Below the pieces are notes generated by a model. It had not been told where the DNA came from and searched no databases. It saw only the letters and a list, made by a program, of their open reading frames with translations. From positions 1 to 7,766 of the forward strand of contig CAMJTZ010000084.1 of NCBI GenBank assembly GCA_946408865.1: a stretch of DNA of 7,766 nt, given 5' to 3'. The position numbers and the translations under genes are program-made. The DNA comes from an uncultured Clostridia bacterium (lineage in GTDB: Bacteria; Bacillota_A; Clostridia; Christensenellales; Aristaeellaceae). Below are positions 7,040 through 7,766 of the stretch, one piece after another. How positions within the stretch are numbered: the stretch's first letter is position 1; the number at the start of each line of letters is the position of its first letter.

Positions 7040-7489
7040 TCAGAACTGTTTTTCGCTGTCAAGGAGGATGGTGACGGGGCCGTCGTTGACGAGAGCAACC
7101 TTCATATCCGTACGGAAAATGCCGGTTTCCACATGGACGCCTTTTTCCCGCCAGCGGGCGATGAGCTGCTCATAGAGCGCGTCCGCCTTCTCCGGCTTTG
7201 CGGCCCGGATATAGGAAGGCCGGCGGCCTCCCCGGGCGTCCCCGTAAAGGGTGAACTGGGAAACGGCGAGAATGCTGCCGCCCGCATCCAGCAGGGAGCG
7301 GTTCATGACGCCGTTGTCGTCATCAAAGATGCGGAGGTTCGGAACCTTTTCCGCCATATATTTCAGATCCGCATCGGTATCGTCGGAAGAGACGCCGATG
7401 AGGACCATCAGTCCGGCCTCAATCCGGCCGGAGACGGTTCCGTTCACTGTGACGGAAGCAGAGGAGACGCGTTGGACAACACAGCGCAT
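7040..7489 (-). CDS. dtd: D-aminoacyl-tRNA deacylase (DTD)
   Basis: DTD hydrolyses D-amino acids (and glycine mischarged on tRNA-Ala) from tRNA in the cytoplasm, keeping D-amino acids out of proteins. The 149-residue length is standard. The start [15 protein letters not shown] (1-15) is typical. Both active-site motifs are intact: SQFTLYGD (77-84) and the cross-subunit Gly-cisPro motif NDGPVT (135-140, G137-P138). [19 protein letters not shown] (49-67) and GRRPSY (88-93) are also conserved. The enzyme is a homodimer with the active site at the interface. The ATG at 7489 follows AAAGGAG (7507-7501) with 11 bases between, and the gap after the rel stop is 18 bases. The rel-dtd pairing is widespread in Firmicutes. 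Its known glycine-on-tRNA-Ala activity links it in function to the alaS gene in this window, though the two are not co-transcribed. Confidence 0.97.
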   Translation of the reverse strand: MRCVVQRVSSASVTVNGTVSGRIEAGLMVLIGVSSDDTDADLKYMAEKVPNLRIFDDDNGVMNRSLLDAGGSILAVSQFTLYGDARGGRRPSYIRAAKPEKADALYEQLIARWREKGVHVETGIFRTDMKVALVNDGPVTILLDSEKQF

Positions 7490-7507
7490 TGGTCAAAAAA
7501 CTCCTTT

Positions 7508-7766
7508 TCAGGTTGTCGTGCGGTAGACATCGAGAATATCGGACTTGTTGCGGAGGGCGTTGATCACGCGGTCCATCTCCTCGCGGGTATGGACGTCCAG
7601 CGTGAGGCGCAGGGTGGAAATCCGCGTTTTGCCGCTGGACTGGATGGAAGCGGCGCGGATGGACACGCCGTTTTCACCGATGATGGTCGCAATTTCGCCG
7701 AGCATATTGACCCGGTCGGAGGCAAGGATCGTAATCGTCGCGGAGAAGGGGCCTTCCCCGTCCAGG
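7508..7766 (-). CDS. relA: Rel/SpoT-type (p)ppGpp synthetase/hydrolase, C-terminal ACT domain (runs off right edge)
   Basis: Only the last 85 residues before the TGA at 7510-7508 are visible; the gene continues beyond 7766. The segment is a single ACT domain: a first strand SATITILASDRVNMLGEIAT, where the D-R-x-x-x-L pattern begins the ligand-binding loop, then IIGENGVSIRAASIQ, a second strand region STLRLTLDV, a helix REEMDRVINALRNKSDI and the closing strand DVYRTTT. This is how long RelA/SpoT homologues end (A/T-I-x-I-x-A-x-D-R-x-x-L-L, then ..I.gV..V.R). The domain senses the ribosome or amino-acid state in the family. An ACT domain alone also ends other proteins, but the tight downstream dtd makes Rel by far the best reading. 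An ATG at 7705 is internal and is not a gene start. The synthetase and hydrolase domains cannot be assessed. Confidence 0.85.
   Translation of the reverse strand, partial: LDGEGPFSATITILASDRVNMLGEIATIIGENGVSIRAASIQSSGKTRISTLRLTLDVHTREEMDRVINALRNKSDILDVYRTTT

Noticed and set aside
7508..7705. A separate 65-residue gene starting at the ATG at 7705.
   Set aside because: The frame stays open to the window edge, and the 20 residues upstream complete the first ACT strand and its ligand loop. This is the tail of a longer Rel protein.

Overview
This is a gene-dense window of about 7.8 kb made almost entirely of housekeeping genes from a moderately GC-rich bacterium. It is most likely an anaerobic member of the Firmicutes, class Clostridia. 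Four things point that way. The Shine-Dalgarno sequences are strong (AAAGGAGG, AGGAGG). Glycyl-tRNA synthetase is the single-chain dimeric type. HemZ is present. The order rel, dtd, metallo-beta-lactamase-fold protein, hemZ is one I recall from Clostridia. GC-rich third codon positions fit a gut or rumen lineage, but I cannot name a genus.

Layout. Positions 1-595 (minus) hold the first 198 codons of an alanyl-tRNA synthetase of an unusual, divergent type; the gene runs off the left edge. A 156-base divergent control region (596-751) follows, carrying a very good promoter for alaS and a weaker candidate for ftsY. ftsY (752-1666, plus) encodes the signal recognition particle receptor. glyS (1745-3124, plus) follows with its own near-consensus promoter. 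A strong inverted repeat (3156-3184) lies between convergent glyS and pepF and probably terminates transcription from both sides.

From 3204 to the right edge all genes are on the minus strand and form a probable five-gene operon. In transcription order they are: the C-terminal ACT domain of a Rel/SpoT (p)ppGpp enzyme (cut by the right edge), dtd (D-aminoacyl-tRNA deacylase), a glyoxalase II-like metallo-hydrolase, hemZ (a HemN-like radical SAM protein) and pepF (an M3-family oligoendopeptidase). The gaps are 18, 12, -4 and 36 bases, with Shine-Dalgarno sequences close to or overlapping the preceding stop codons, and an ATGA overlap joins the hydrolase to hemZ.

The common theme is translation and its quality control: two aminoacyl-tRNA synthetases, a D-aminoacyl-tRNA proofreading enzyme, the stringent-response enzyme, the membrane-targeting receptor and a peptide-recycling peptidase. 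I see no mobile element, CRISPR array, tRNA, rRNA, phage gene or defence system, and no gene-free stretch above 300 bases. The points most worth a second look are the divergent AlaS with a cysteine cluster at its truncated end, the two synthetase genes with leaders too short for a T-box, and the uncharacterised hydrolase-HemZ pair. I found no convincing new biological system.
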